Assembly (NCBI RefSeq): GCF_042680725.1
Contig: NZ_JBHUEK010000025.1
Coordinates: 744,001 to 808,000, forward strand
Source: Ferdinandcohnia salidurans
Lineage (GTDB): Bacteria; Bacillota; Bacilli; Bacillales; Bacillaceae_L
DNA length: 64,000 nt
Direction of reading: 5' to 3'
Part shown: positions 45,462 to 55,430 of the stretch, piece by piece
How the letters are laid out: each line of letters starts with the position of its first letter
Numbering within the stretch: position 1 is the first letter of the stretch
Translations under genes and position numbers: made by a program
Notes under the pieces: generated by a model
Databases searched by the model: none
What the model was told of the DNA's origin: nothing
Seen by the model: only the letters and a program-made list of their open reading frames with translations

Positions 45462-46481
45462 TCATTTCAAATTGTAGCGATTTACAATTGGATATAACAA
45501 AATGACGGCCAATAAGTATAAATTTGCAATACCATATAATGGGTATAAGATTGAAACGAGCGTCGAAAAACCAAAAGTCGTAAAAGGCACCATCAGCAAA
45601 ATTAATAAAATGGAAATCATCCACAAGGGCATTTTTAAATTTTCTTTAAAACGTGTGGATAATCCTAGTAATCCCGACGCTGCAGTAGTAAATATTGCTC
45701 CAAATAATAGAATGGACATGATAAACACAGCAACATAAGGAAAGTTCTTTAAGATGACAAATAGCGGAATTTCATAAAGCATAATCTCTTGAGCCACTTC
45801 AATAAGTGCCTCATTATAAATAAAGGTAATTACCCCCAAAAACAAACCACTTCCAATGCTTGCAACCCAGGCTTCCCCTTTTGACTTCATTTCTTTACCA
45901 ATTGCACCTAACACAGCAACAAGCGGTAAGATGTTTAATGCTGTAAATGTAAATGCGGCTGGCCAATTGCTTTGTTCTTGAAAAATAAAGGAAATCTCTT
46001 TTTCACTAGATGATAAGAAAATCAATAAAACCGTAATTAAAAAGATGATTAAGGCAGGAATTATCGCCATATTTATGGAGATCAAGCCATTAATATTCCA
46101 TAAAAAGACTAGGACTAGTAGGAATCCAAAAATTAGAATTCCCCACCAAAAAGGAATCGTAAATAACTCTAAAGTAGCTCCTCCACCCGCTAACATCACA
46201 ACCGTCGTTGAAAATAAGTATAAAATCGTAATCACATCGTACACATGTGAAACTTTTTCTCCTACTAATTCTTTTAATACAGGTACAAAATGCTCGGCTT
46301 TTTTTTCATAACTAATCTTCATAATGATATAGCAACAAATAATAAAAATGAACGTAAAAAAAATGATAGCTAAGGCACTTTGTTCTCCATAAAACTGCCA
46401 AATCTCCCTTCCCGATGCATAACCTGCCCCTATTGCAGTTCCTAAAATGAGAAACATCCACCGAAACCCTGCCTGAAACAT
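45462..46481 (-). CDS. YkvI-family membrane transporter
   Basis: A 339-residue protein with about ten membrane helices and the N-terminal GTAIGAGYASGREI motif of the YkvI branch of the APC transporter superfamily. Substrate unknown. ATG 46481 follows GGAGGG. Confidence 0.8.
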   Translation of the reverse strand: MFQAGFRWMFLILGTAIGAGYASGREIWQFYGEQSALAIIFFTFIFIICCYIIMKISYEKKAEHFVPVLKELVGEKVSHVYDVITILYLFSTTVVMLAGGGATLELFTIPFWWGILIFGFLLVLVFLWNINGLISINMAIIPALIIFLITVLLIFLSSSEKEISFIFQEQSNWPAAFTFTALNILPLVAVLGAIGKEMKSKGEAWVASIGSGLFLGVITFIYNEALIEVAQEIMLYEIPLFVILKNFPYVAVFIMSILLFGAIFTTAASGLLGLSTRFKENLKMPLWMISILLILLMVPFTTFGFSTLVSILYPLYGIANLYLLAVILLYPIVNRYNLK

Positions 46482-46622
46482 ATAATCCCTCCACACCTCA
46501 TAATTGCTCTGACTACTTAAAACGCACCTATTACTATTTCTAAGATTCTTTTTTGTTCAGATGTATAGAATGTTAGATTTCACCGTATACTGTTACTACC
46601 GTTAAAAAGGGGTGAAAAGCCT

Positions 46623-47240
46623 ATGAATCTTAGATATAAATTATTTGACCATCTAAAAAGTGAACCTTTTCGAATTCCACATGATCAAGACTCAGCTGAC
46701 CATCAAATTGCCTTAAAAATCACTTCTATGCTCCCGCATACTACTAATCAACCAATTGTTATTTTTTGCATCGGTACAGACCGTTCTACTGGAGACTGCC
46801 TTGGACCTTTGATTGGTACTAAAATTACCGAAAAAAGATTGTCCCACTTTCATGTATATGGCACATTGGACGAACCTATTCATGCAGTTAATCTTCAAGA
46901 AAAAATTGAGGAAATCAAAATGAAGTATTCAAACCCGTTTATTATTGGCATAGACGCCTGTTTAGGAAGATTGAAGAACGTGGGAGCCATAACCATCGGA
47001 GACGGTCCAATTAAGCCAGGAGCAGGTGTAAATAAGGAATTAACCCCTATTGGGGACATGCATATTACTGGGATTGTAAATGTAAGTGGATTTATGGAGT
47101 TTTTCGTCCTTCAAAACACAAGATTAAGTTTAGTTATGAAGATCGCAAATACCATCGCAAGTGGTATTTGTAAGGCAGAGTTTCAGTTTCTGCGCAAAGT
47201 GGAGTTGGGGAGTGTTGAAAAAGATCGTTTTTCCTTATAA
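46623..47240 (+). CDS. yyaC: Spore-protease-like protein YyaC (DUF1256)
   Basis: A 205-residue DUF1256 protein with CIGTDRSTGDCLGPL (about 52-66) and GIDACLG, resembling the germination-protease fold. In B. subtilis yyaC is sporulation-associated. Start ATG with AAAGGGGTG. Convergent with the next gene. Confidence 0.92.
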   Translation: MNLRYKLFDHLKSEPFRIPHDQDSADHQIALKITSMLPHTTNQPIVIFCIGTDRSTGDCLGPLIGTKITEKRLSHFHVYGTLDEPIHAVNLQEKIEEIKMKYSNPFIIGIDACLGRLKNVGAITIGDGPIKPGAGVNKELTPIGDMHITGIVNVSGFMEFFVLQNTRLSLVMKIANTIASGICKAEFQFLRKVELGSVEKDRFSL

Positions 47241-47275
47241 AAAAACCTCTTCTGTTATGAAGAGGTTTTAAAAAA
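47241..47275. terminator. Bidirectional terminator
   Basis: AACCTCTTC / GAAGAGGTT stem with A-run on the left and a T/A flank on the right, between convergent genes. Confidence 0.8.
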
Positions 47276-48005
47276 GACCTTGTGCAAAGAACAAAATTGA
47301 ATTCCAATAATACACTACTGTTACGAGGATAGCTACAACAAGGATACCGGGTAACAGATTTGCAACACGTATATTGGTGATCCCTATCAGATTTGTACCA
47401 ATTGCAACAATCATCAAGCCACCCGCACCCGTCATTTCGACAATAAACGCGTCCATCACTTCGGTCGGAATAAATTTATCAATTTGTGTCGCAAATAGTG
47501 CAATTGCACCTTGATAGAGAATAACAGGAACTGCAGAAAATAATACACCAATCCCTAAAGTTGTTGATAATATTAAACTAGTAAATCCATCTATGATCGA
47601 CTTTGTATAAAGGACACGATGGTCATGGCGCAATCCACTATCAAGTGCGCCAATGATGGCCATTGCACCAATTACAAATATTAAAGTTGCTGTTACAAAA
47701 CCTTTTGCGATCGTCCCTTCATCCGAAGATGAACCTACCTTCTTTTCAATCCAAGCTCCTAATTGATTTAATTTATCTTCTAGGCCCCACCATTCGCCAA
47801 GAATGCCGCCAAACACTAAACTAAAGATTACAATTAGAAATTGTTCACTTTTTAGTCCCATTTGGATACCCAACAAACAAACAGCAAGTCCAATCGCTTG
47901 CATAACAGTTGATTTTATTTTATCTGGAATCCGATGCAATACCTTTCCTAGTAAGGTTCCAGCTACTATACACAATCCGTTTACTATCGTCCCTAATAAA
48001 ACCAA
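47268..48005 (-). CDS. DUF554 membrane protein
   Basis: A 245-residue protein with about seven membrane helices and the DUF554 opening MVLLGTIVNGLCIVAGTLLG. It resembles B. subtilis YdfK. Function unknown; perhaps a small-molecule transporter. Confidence 0.85.
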   Translation of the reverse strand: MVLLGTIVNGLCIVAGTLLGKVLHRIPDKIKSTVMQAIGLAVCLLGIQMGLKSEQFLIVIFSLVFGGILGEWWGLEDKLNQLGAWIEKKVGSSSDEGTIAKGFVTATLIFVIGAMAIIGALDSGLRHDHRVLYTKSIIDGFTSLILSTTLGIGVLFSAVPVILYQGAIALFATQIDKFIPTEVMDAFIVEMTGAGGLMIVAIGTNLIGITNIRVANLLPGILVVAILVTVVYYWNSILFFAQGLF

Positions 48006-48102
48006 TTTTCATTTCCCCTATTTCCCTTTTTTATGTAATAAAAAACGCTGCACAGTCCAGTTATGTAATCAATAAAACAAGACGTGCAGGTTTGCAAGAG
48101 CA

Positions 48103-48963
48103 TTATGAGATTTTTGGTGAATCTAGTAGTTCAAGAATTCTTTCAAGGTCATCACTGGAAAAGAATTCGATTTCAATTTTTCCTTTTTTCTTGTTTTGTT
48201 TAATCGAAACAGATGTACCAAATCGTTCACGAAGAAATGATTCTTGTTCTTTAATAAAGATATCTTTTTCCTTTTTTGGCGGTTTGGGTGTTTCACGTGG
48301 AACATTTTGATTAATTTGGCTTATCAAGGCTTCTAATTGACGAACATTAAGCTCCTCAGCCATTACTTTTTCAACAACTGCATTTAGCTTTTCCTTCTTT
48401 TTCAACCCTAATAATGTACGTCCATGTCCCATAGACAATTTCCCTTCAGAAATTAAATCCTGGACATGTTTTGGAAGAGATAGAAGACGAAGGTGATTCG
48501 CAATATGCGGTCTACTTTTTCCTAATCTTTTCGCAAGCTGCTCTTGAGTGATTTTCAAATGATCAAGTAAGGATTGGTAAGCGAAAGCCTCTTCAATTGG
48601 TGTTAAATCCTCACGCTGTAAATTTTCAAGCAAGGCAATCTCCATCATTTGTTGTTCATTTAACTCACGAATAACAACAGGAACTGTACTAAACTTTGCT
48701 TCTTTTGCAGCACGGAAACGTCTTTCACCTGCCACAATTTCAAACCCTTTAATTGTTTTTCGAACAATAATAGGTTGTAAAATCCCATGTGTAAGAATGG
48801 ACTCTTTTAATTCAGTAATTGCCTCAGGCGCAAATGTTTTTCTTGGTTGATATGGATTCGTACGTAATTCAGTTACTTTAACTTCTTGTACAACCTCTTC
48901 ATTCCCCACTTCCATCGATGTGGAAAATAAAGCATTGATACCTTTACCTAACCCTTTAGCCAT
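48103..48963 (-). CDS. parB: Chromosome partitioning CTPase ParB (Spo0J)
   Basis: A 286-residue ParB: CTP-binding N-terminal domain with GERRFRAAK (about 78-86), helix-turn-helix (RLGKSRPHIANHLRLL) and dimerising C-terminus. It loads on parS and spreads, and regulates Soj. It overlaps the end of parA by 8 bp. Confidence 0.97.
   Translation of the reverse strand: MAKGLGKGINALFSTSMEVGNEEVVQEVKVTELRTNPYQPRKTFAPEAITELKESILTHGILQPIIVRKTIKGFEIVAGERRFRAAKEAKFSTVPVVIRELNEQQMMEIALLENLQREDLTPIEEAFAYQSLLDHLKITQEQLAKRLGKSRPHIANHLRLLSLPKHVQDLISEGKLSMGHGRTLLGLKKKEKLNAVVEKVMAEELNVRQLEALISQINQNVPRETPKPPKKEKDIFIKEQESFLRERFGTSVSIKQNKKKGKIEIEFFSSDDLERILELLDSPKIS
48289..48304. other. parS site inside parB
   Basis: Perfect parS, TGTTCCACGTGAAACA on the minus strand, as in B. 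subtilis spo0J. It encodes VPRET. Confidence 0.92.
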
Positions 48964-49717
48964 TCACAATCACTTCCTTTGCAAGATCTAAGTATACTTC
49001 GGCACCTCTAGATTTTGGATCATAGATGATAATTGGTTCCCCATGACTTGGAGCTTCACTTAAACGGATATTTCTAGGAATAATCGTTTTATATACTTTA
49101 TCTTGAAAATACTTTTTCACTTCTTCAATGACCTGAATACCTAAGTTTGTTCTTGCATCTAGCATGGTCAAAAGAACCCCATCAATCATTAGTTCTTTAT
49201 TGAGGTGTTTCTGAACCAAACGGATCGTATTTAATAGCTGACTAAGTCCTTCAAGTGCGTAATACTCACATTGAACTGGAATGATTACAGTATCAGAAGC
49301 TGTTAATGCATTTAATGTTAACAACCCTAATGATGGCGGACAGTCTATAATAATATAGTCGTATTGATCTTGTACTTCTTCTAAAGCTCTTTTCAGACGA
49401 ACTTCGCGAGAAATCGTTGGCACTAGCTCAATTTCAGCACCAGCTAATTGGATCGTTGCTGGAATCATATATAAATTTTCAACTGTCGTTGGAACCGTTA
49501 CGTTTTTCGCCTCTACATCATCAACAAGCACATCATAAATGCACTGATCTATATTCGCCTTTTCTATGCCGCAGCCGCTTGTTGCATTCCCTTGAGGGTC
49601 AATATCAACAAGTAAAACCCGCTTACCAACATAGGCTAAGCAAGCACTAAGGTTAACAGAAGTAGTCGTTTTTCCTACTCCACCCTTTTGGTTAGCAATT
49701 GAGATGATTTTCCCCAC
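48956..49717 (-). CDS. parA: Chromosome partitioning ATPase ParA (Soj)
   Basis: A 253-residue Walker-type ATPase with the deviant Walker A QKGGVGKTT (about 9-17), IDIDPQGNA-like strand and IIDCPPSLG. It works with ParB in origin segregation and regulates DnaA. Confidence 0.97.
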   Translation of the reverse strand: MGKIISIANQKGGVGKTTTSVNLSACLAYVGKRVLLVDIDPQGNATSGCGIEKANIDQCIYDVLVDDVEAKNVTVPTTVENLYMIPATIQLAGAEIELVPTISREVRLKRALEEVQDQYDYIIIDCPPSLGLLTLNALTASDTVIIPVQCEYYALEGLSQLLNTIRLVQKHLNKELMIDGVLLTMLDARTNLGIQVIEEVKKYFQDKVYKTIIPRNIRLSEAPSHGEPIIIYDPKSRGAEVYLDLAKEVIVNG

Positions 49718-49773
49718 GATGTCACCTACTTTCTACTATCCTACTTATTTTTTTTACAAAGTGAGGTCCTTAT

Positions 49774-49930
49774 CAAATGCGCCTTGGCGTATTTGCGCCC
49801 AGATTTTTTAGGCCCACACGAGGTGGGTCACAAAGACGTTGCCACAGGAAGTGGCGTACTTAGTCTTTGATCTTATGGTCGAAAAATTACCTTTGAAAAT
49901 CTGTGGCATCCGCCGGAGGCTTTAACTTTT
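49774..49930. repeat. Interspersed repeat, copy A
   Basis: Starts CAAATGCGCCTTGGCGTATT and ends GGCATCCGCCGGAGGCTTTA; an inner block with GGTGGGTC and GTGGCGTAC distinguishes it from the shorter copy at 51098-51192. Confidence 0.75.
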
Positions 49931-50039
49931 CAAACGGGATTTGTGAGCCCGATTGAATAAGTTAATTCTATCACTTTTTCTATTCTATCATGAAAAAATG
50001 TTCTGGTTTATCTTTTTTTATTAAATTGACTGTCAAAAA

Positions 50040-50055
50040 TGTTTCACGTGAAACA
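50040..50055. other. parS site upstream of parA
   Basis: TGTTTCACGTGAAACA, perfect palindromic parS in the parA-noc intergenic region. Confidence 0.92.
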
Positions 50056-50157
50056 TTTCCTATGACAAATAGAATGTATTTTCATAGTTTTCACTGAAAA
50101 TAGTATTATTGAACTAAAAAAAATTCCTCACCTGTATAGGTAAGGAAGGAACTCAGT

Positions 50158-51066
50158 CTATTTATTTTTGGGAATTCGGATTGTAAATTGATAAAACTCG
50201 TCGAATTCTTCTTCTTCGGTATTTAAAGAGACACCACTTTCTTCAACCATGGTTAATGATTGACGAATCGTGTTCATCGCAATTCTCATATCACGGCTTA
50301 CTGCTTTAAATTTAGGCTTTGGTCGCTTTTTCTCCTTTTCTAATTCAAGGATTTTAACTACGCGATCCTCCGTTTGCTTTACATTCAGCTCTTTTTCAAT
50401 AATGTCATGCATAAGCTTAATTTGCTTTTCTGGATCCTTGAGAGGAATTAAAGCTCTCGCATGACGCTCTGTCAGCTTTTTCTGCATGAGTACTTGTTGA
50501 ATTTCTTCAGGCAACTTTAATAAACGTAACTTATTAGCGATTGTTGATTGACCTTTACCCAATCGTTGAGCTAACGCTTCCTGTGTAAGACTATGTAATT
50601 CTAGTAATCTAGCATAAGCATACGCTTCTTCAATAGCTGATAGTTCCTCACGTTGCAGGTTCTCGATCAATGCAACGGATGCAGTTTCTGCATCATTAAA
50701 TTCTTTTATAATGGCTGGAATTGTCTCCCACTCAAGGGTTTGAACAGCTCTCCAACGTCGTTCACCAGCTATAATTTCATACTGATTATCAGCGAATTGA
50801 CGAACAACGATTGGTTGAATAATTCCATGAGTACGTATGGTTAATGCTAGTTCTCTAATCTTGTCCTCTGCAAAAACAGTTCTTGGTTGATATCGGTTTG
50901 GAACAATCTCATTTATCGGAATTTGTCGAACTTCTTCATTCAGGTGAGTTTCTTCTTCATCTTCTATTGAATCTTGTAATTGTGTTTCTACCACCTGTTC
51001 TTGATTCGTTTGTTGTTTGTCATCTTTTTCACCGATACTAAATAATCGTGAAAATGGATGCCTCAT
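50158..51066 (-). CDS. noc: Nucleoid occlusion protein Noc
   Basis: A 302-residue ParB-like protein starting MRHPFSRLFSIGEK, an N-terminal amphipathic membrane-targeting segment typical of Noc, followed by GERRWRAVQ and RLGKGQSTIANKLRLL. Noc keeps division away from the nucleoid. ATG 51066 follows AAGGGGTGG. It is encoded between rsmG and parA, as in B. subtilis. Confidence 0.94.
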   Translation of the reverse strand: MRHPFSRLFSIGEKDDKQQTNQEQVVETQLQDSIEDEEETHLNEEVRQIPINEIVPNRYQPRTVFAEDKIRELALTIRTHGIIQPIVVRQFADNQYEIIAGERRWRAVQTLEWETIPAIIKEFNDAETASVALIENLQREELSAIEEAYAYARLLELHSLTQEALAQRLGKGQSTIANKLRLLKLPEEIQQVLMQKKLTERHARALIPLKDPEKQIKLMHDIIEKELNVKQTEDRVVKILELEKEKKRPKPKFKAVSRDMRIAMNTIRQSLTMVEESGVSLNTEEEEFDEFYQFTIRIPKNK

Positions 51067-51407
51067 AATTCCACCACCCCTTAGAACTCCCACTAATCAA
51101 ATCCGCCTTGGCGTATTTGCGCCCGATTTTTTTCGAGCCTGCTCGAAAAATTTCCATTGAAAAATCGTGGCATCCGCCGGAGGCTTAACTTTATTTAGCC
51201 AACGATTGAACGCCTCACGTAAATCGTTACACCGTACATACATCCCACTACTTAGATAAGTAGAAAATTCTGCTGAATAAAGTTAATAATTCTCTATTTT
51301 CTCTCTCATTCCTTCTATTATAACACGGATTTTACAAAAATCTTACTATCTTTCTACTAATTCATGTTGAATCAAAGGTACAATGTAAAAAAAGGTTCAC
51401 CAATAGA
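51067..51407. other. noc upstream region
   Basis: It contains repeat copy B (51098-51192) and an AT-rich promoter region; the rsmG terminator lies at its right end. No gene seen. Confidence 0.55.
51098..51192. repeat. Interspersed repeat, copy B
   Basis: Starts CAAATCCGCCTTGGCGTATT and ends GGCATCCGCCGGAGGCTTAA, with an internal TCGAGCCTGCTCGA palindrome. Ends match copy A; the centre differs. Confidence 0.75.
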
Positions 51408-51424
51408 TTATTTAATTGGTGAAC
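51391..51424 (-). terminator. Terminator overlapping the end of rsmG
   Basis: GTTCACCAAT / ATTGGTGAAC, 10-bp stem; the rsmG stop codon lies in the loop; T-run follows on the minus strand. Confidence 0.85.
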
Positions 51425-52124
51425 GATTTGGTGTTCCCGGTTTACGTGGGTATTTTTTTGGTGTTGGTTTTTTCTTATCGATAATCACGATATTTCGGTC
51501 ACTTTTTTCAATCGGTAATAAAAAGTGATGTACATCTCTCACTTGACCACCTAATGTTGTGATGGCTTTCTTGCCATCCTCTAGTTCCTCTGCAACAGAA
51601 GCTGCTTTCATCGCAATAAATGCTCCATCTACTTTCACAAGAGGCAGGCATAATTCACTTAACACAGACATTCTAGCAACTGCTCTTGCCATCACAATAT
51701 CAAAAGACTCTCTAATCTCTTCCTTTTGACCAAAGGTTTCGGCACGATCGTGATAGAATGTCATATTTTCGAGCTGTAATGCCCTTGAAAGCTCCTCAAG
51801 AAACGTAATTCGCTTCTGTAGTGAATCCACTATCGAGATTTTTAGATGAGGAAAGCAAATTTTAAGAGGGATACTTGGAAATCCAGCACCCGCTCCGACA
51901 TCACAAATTGACGCTTCTTTAGAAAAATCAAAATAGAATGCAGCCGAAACAGAATCAAAAAAGTGTTTTAAATATACCTCCGGCTTTTCTGTAATCGCCG
52001 TAAGGTTCATTTTTTCATTCCATTCCACTAACAATTTGTAATATGTTTCAAACTGACTTAGTTGGGTTGGAGAAAGGGATATCCCCTTCTCTTCCAACAT
52101 AGTTTTAAATAATGAAGTGTCCAT
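51408..52124 (-). CDS. rsmG: 16S rRNA G527 N7-methyltransferase RsmG
   Basis: A 238-residue SAM methyltransferase with motif CDVGAGAGFPSIPL (about 69-82). It methylates 16S rRNA; loss gives low-level streptomycin resistance. It follows mnmG by 15 bp. Confidence 0.97.
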   Translation of the reverse strand: MDTSLFKTMLEEKGISLSPTQLSQFETYYKLLVEWNEKMNLTAITEKPEVYLKHFFDSVSAAFYFDFSKEASICDVGAGAGFPSIPLKICFPHLKISIVDSLQKRITFLEELSRALQLENMTFYHDRAETFGQKEEIRESFDIVMARAVARMSVLSELCLPLVKVDGAFIAMKAASVAEELEDGKKAITTLGGQVRDVHHFLLPIEKSDRNIVIIDKKKPTPKKYPRKPGTPNRSPIK

Positions 52125-52139
52125 TTCTTTCTCTCCTAG

Positions 52140-54023
52140 TTAATTTACGCGAGCAATTTTTCCTTGCTCAAGATATACGAGTAAAATGGAAATATCAGCT
52201 GGATTTACACCTGAAATCCTTGAAGCCTGAGCAATAGATAGAGGATGTACTTCCTTTAAATTCGCTCTCGCTTCATTAGCTAAACCAGAGATTGCATCAT
52301 AATCAATGTTTTCTGGAATTTTCTTATCTTCCATTCGTTTTAGTTTGTCAACTTGCTGCAAGGATTTTTGAATATACCCTTCATACTTGATTTGAATTTC
52401 AATTTGTTCCGCAACATCAGGGTGGATCTCTTGCTCGCTTGGAGCCAATTGGCGTATATGATCATATGTCATTTCTGGGCGTTTCAGCAGGTCACTTGCT
52501 AAAATTCCATCCTTCAGTTCACTTCCACCAACAGAGCGGATTAATTCTTGTACTTCGTTGGTTGGTTTAATTCTCGTCCCTTGGAGACGCTCCATTTCTT
52601 GTTGAATGGCTGTCTTCTTATTCAGGAACATTTGGAATCTTTCTTCAGGAATTAAGCCAATTTCATGACCAAGCTCTGTTAATCGTAAATCTGCATTGTC
52701 ATGACGAAGAAGTAAACGATATTCGGCACGAGAAGTTAATAAACGATAAGGCTCAGCTGTACCTTTTGTTACTAAGTCATCAATAAGTACGCCAATATAG
52801 GCATCTGAACGACTTAAAATAACTTCTTCTTTATCAAGGGCACGGCGTCCTGCATTAATACCTGCCATAATCCCTTGTGCTGCAGCTTCCTCATATCCAG
52901 ACGTTCCATTAATTTGCCCCGCTGTATAGAGGTTTTTAATTTTTTTTGTTTCTAGTGTTGGCCAAAGCTGTGTAGGTACAATTGCATCGTATTCAATTGC
53001 ATATCCTGGTCTCATCATTTGTGCATTTTCAAGCCCTGGGACAGATGCAATCAATCGATGTTGAACATCCTCAGGTAAGCTTGTGGAAAGTCCCTGAACA
53101 TAGACTTCCTGAGTATTTCTACCTTCTGGCTCAAGGAAAATTTGATGTCTAGGCTTATCATGGAAACGAACAACTTTATCTTCAATGGAAGGACAGTAAC
53201 GTGGTCCAGTCCCTTTAATCATGCCAGAATACATAGGTGAACGATGAAGGTTTGCATCAATAATTTGATGTGTTTCTTCGCTTGTATATGTTAACCAGCA
53301 TGGAAGTTGATCGGTAATGTATTTTGTCGTTTCATACGAAAACGCTCTTGGTGTTTCATCACCAGGTTGAATTTCTGTTTTACTATAATCAATCGTATGA
53401 CTATTCACCCTTGGAGGGGTTCCAGTTTTAAATCGAACTAAATTAAAACCTAACTCCTCAAGATGCTCTGATAACTTAATAGACGGTTGCTGGTTATTCG
53501 GTCCACTTGAGTACTTTAATTCACCAAGAATGATTTCACCGCGTAAAAATGTACCTGTTGTAATGACAACTGTATTTGCACGATATTCCGCGCCCGTATT
53601 GGTAATAACACCTTTACATACGTCATCCTCAACAATTAAGCGCTCAACCATCCCTTGAACGAGGGTTAAATTCTTTTCATTTTCTAATGTTTGTTTCATT
53701 TCATGCTGATAGGAAAACTTGTCTGCCTGAGCACGTAACGCACGTACTGCAGGACCTTTTCCTGTGTTAAGCATTCGCATTTGGATATGAGTTTTATCAA
53801 TATTTTTTGCCATTTCTCCGCCCAAGGCGTCAATTTCACGAACAACTGTACCTTTAGCAGGTCCACCCACTGATGGATTACATGGCATAAACGCCACCAT
53901 ATCTAGGTTGATTGTTAAAACGAGTGTCTTTGCACCTAGTCGCGCTGAAGCTAAGCCTGCTTCACAGCCTGCATGCCCAGCACCGATGACGACGACATCG
54001 TAATATCCGGCATCATAGCTCAA
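52140..54023 (-). CDS. mnmG: tRNA U34 modification enzyme MnmG (GidA)
   Basis: A 627-residue FAD enzyme with N-terminal dinucleotide fold VIGAGHAGCEAGLASAR (about 11-27) and the GidA signature near NPSVGGPAKG. With MnmE it makes cmnm5U at the wobble position of tRNA. Confidence 0.98.
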   Translation of the reverse strand: MSYDAGYYDVVVIGAGHAGCEAGLASARLGAKTLVLTINLDMVAFMPCNPSVGGPAKGTVVREIDALGGEMAKNIDKTHIQMRMLNTGKGPAVRALRAQADKFSYQHEMKQTLENEKNLTLVQGMVERLIVEDDVCKGVITNTGAEYRANTVVITTGTFLRGEIILGELKYSSGPNNQQPSIKLSEHLEELGFNLVRFKTGTPPRVNSHTIDYSKTEIQPGDETPRAFSYETTKYITDQLPCWLTYTSEETHQIIDANLHRSPMYSGMIKGTGPRYCPSIEDKVVRFHDKPRHQIFLEPEGRNTQEVYVQGLSTSLPEDVQHRLIASVPGLENAQMMRPGYAIEYDAIVPTQLWPTLETKKIKNLYTAGQINGTSGYEEAAAQGIMAGINAGRRALDKEEVILSRSDAYIGVLIDDLVTKGTAEPYRLLTSRAEYRLLLRHDNADLRLTELGHEIGLIPEERFQMFLNKKTAIQQEMERLQGTRIKPTNEVQELIRSVGGSELKDGILASDLLKRPEMTYDHIRQLAPSEQEIHPDVAEQIEIQIKYEGYIQKSLQQVDKLKRMEDKKIPENIDYDAISGLANEARANLKEVHPLSIAQASRISGVNPADISILLVYLEQGKIARVN

Positions 54024-54053
54024 TTTAACTTCCTCCTCTTCTGATTAATCTTT

Positions 54054-55430
54054 CTATTTACCTAAACAAAATTGAGAGAATAGCTGATTAATTAGACTTT
54101 CATGAACAGCATCTCCGATAATTTCCCCTAATAGCTCCCAGGTTCTTGTTAAATCGATTTGAACCATATCAATTGGTAGGTCCGATTCTGTTCCTGATAT
54201 GGCATCCTCAATTGACTTTTTCGCTTGTGTTAGCAAAGCAATATGGCGGGAGTTAGAAACATATGTTAAATCATTTGCTTCAACAGTTCCAGTAAAAAAC
54301 AAGGATGAAATAGCTTTTTCTAAAGCATCTACCCCTTTTTCTTCAAGTAAAGAGGTTGTGACGACTGGGCTGTCTTTAGCAAGTTCCTTGACCTTCTCCA
54401 TATTAATTTTTTGCGCAAGATCCGTTTTATTGATGATCACTATCGTTTCCATACCTGAAATAGCTTCAAATAAGCGCTCGTCCTCTTCTGTTAACTCATC
54501 TCCATAGTTTAAAACAAGTAAAATTAGATCAGCTTTTTTCAAAACTTCTCGGGAACGCTCTACTCCAATCCGTTCAACAATGTCCTCCGTTTCACGGATT
54601 CCCGCTGTATCAACAAGACGTAGTGGAACACCTCGTACATTTACGTATTCCTCAATTACATCACGAGTTGTACCAGGAATGTCGGTAACGATGGCCTTAT
54701 TTTCATGAACAAGGCTATTTAATAAAGATGATTTCCCTACATTCGGCCTACCTATAATAACAGTAGATAAGCCTTCTCGTAAAATTTTTCCTTGGTTGGA
54801 TGTTTCTAATAACTTTATAATTTCATCGCGAACATGTTTCGCTTTCTCAAGCAAGACATGATGTGTCATTTCCTCGACATCATCATATTCAGGGTAATCA
54901 ATATTTACTTCAATATGGGCTAATGTTTCAAGCAATTCCTGACGTAATTGGTTAATGAGGGTGGATAACCTTCCCTCCATTTGACCAATTGCAACACTCA
55001 TTGCACGGTCAGTCTTTGCTCGGATTAAATCCATGACTGCCTCTGCTTGAGAGAGATCGATACGTCCATTTAAAAACGCACGCTTTGTGAACTCTCCTGG
55101 TTCAGCTAGACTTGCTCCATTCGTAAGTACAAGCTGCAGGACTCGATTAACCGATACAAGTCCCCCATGGCAGTTGATCTCAATTACATCCTCTCTTGTG
55201 AAAGTCTTTGGTCCTCTCATCAAGGTTAGCATTACTTCCTCAACGACCTGGTTTGTATCTGGATCAACGATATGTCCATAATGGATGGTATGTGAGTCTA
55301 CCTCTTTTAGATTCTTCCCTTTAAATACTCGATTTGCAATCTCAATTGCTTCATCCCCGCTTAACCGAACAATTGCAATTGCTCCTTCTCCCATTGGAGT
55401 TGAAATTGCTGCTATTGTATCAAACTCCAT
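54054..55430 (-). CDS. mnmE: tRNA U34 modification GTPase MnmE (TrmE/ThdF)
   Basis: A 458-residue GTPase: folate-binding N-terminal domain, helical domain, inserted G domain with GRPNVGKSSLLN (about 226-237) and DTAG, and the invariant C-terminal CLGK. Partner of MnmG, encoded 30 bp upstream of it. Confidence 0.98.
   Translation of the reverse strand: MEFDTIAAISTPMGEGAIAIVRLSGDEAIEIANRVFKGKNLKEVDSHTIHYGHIVDPDTNQVVEEVMLTLMRGPKTFTREDVIEINCHGGLVSVNRVLQLVLTNGASLAEPGEFTKRAFLNGRIDLSQAEAVMDLIRAKTDRAMSVAIGQMEGRLSTLINQLRQELLETLAHIEVNIDYPEYDDVEEMTHHVLLEKAKHVRDEIIKLLETSNQGKILREGLSTVIIGRPNVGKSSLLNSLVHENKAIVTDIPGTTRDVIEEYVNVRGVPLRLVDTAGIRETEDIVERIGVERSREVLKKADLILLVLNYGDELTEEDERLFEAISGMETIVIINKTDLAQKINMEKVKELAKDSPVVTTSLLEEKGVDALEKAISSLFFTGTVEANDLTYVSNSRHIALLTQAKKSIEDAISGTESDLPIDMVQIDLTRTWELLGEIIGDAVHESLINQLFSQFCLGK

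Larger units (their letters stand above)
49718..50157. other. parA-noc intergenic region
   Basis: It contains one copy of an interspersed repeat (49774-49930) and a parS site (50040-50055), then an AT-rich stretch. No gene seen. Confidence 0.6.
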
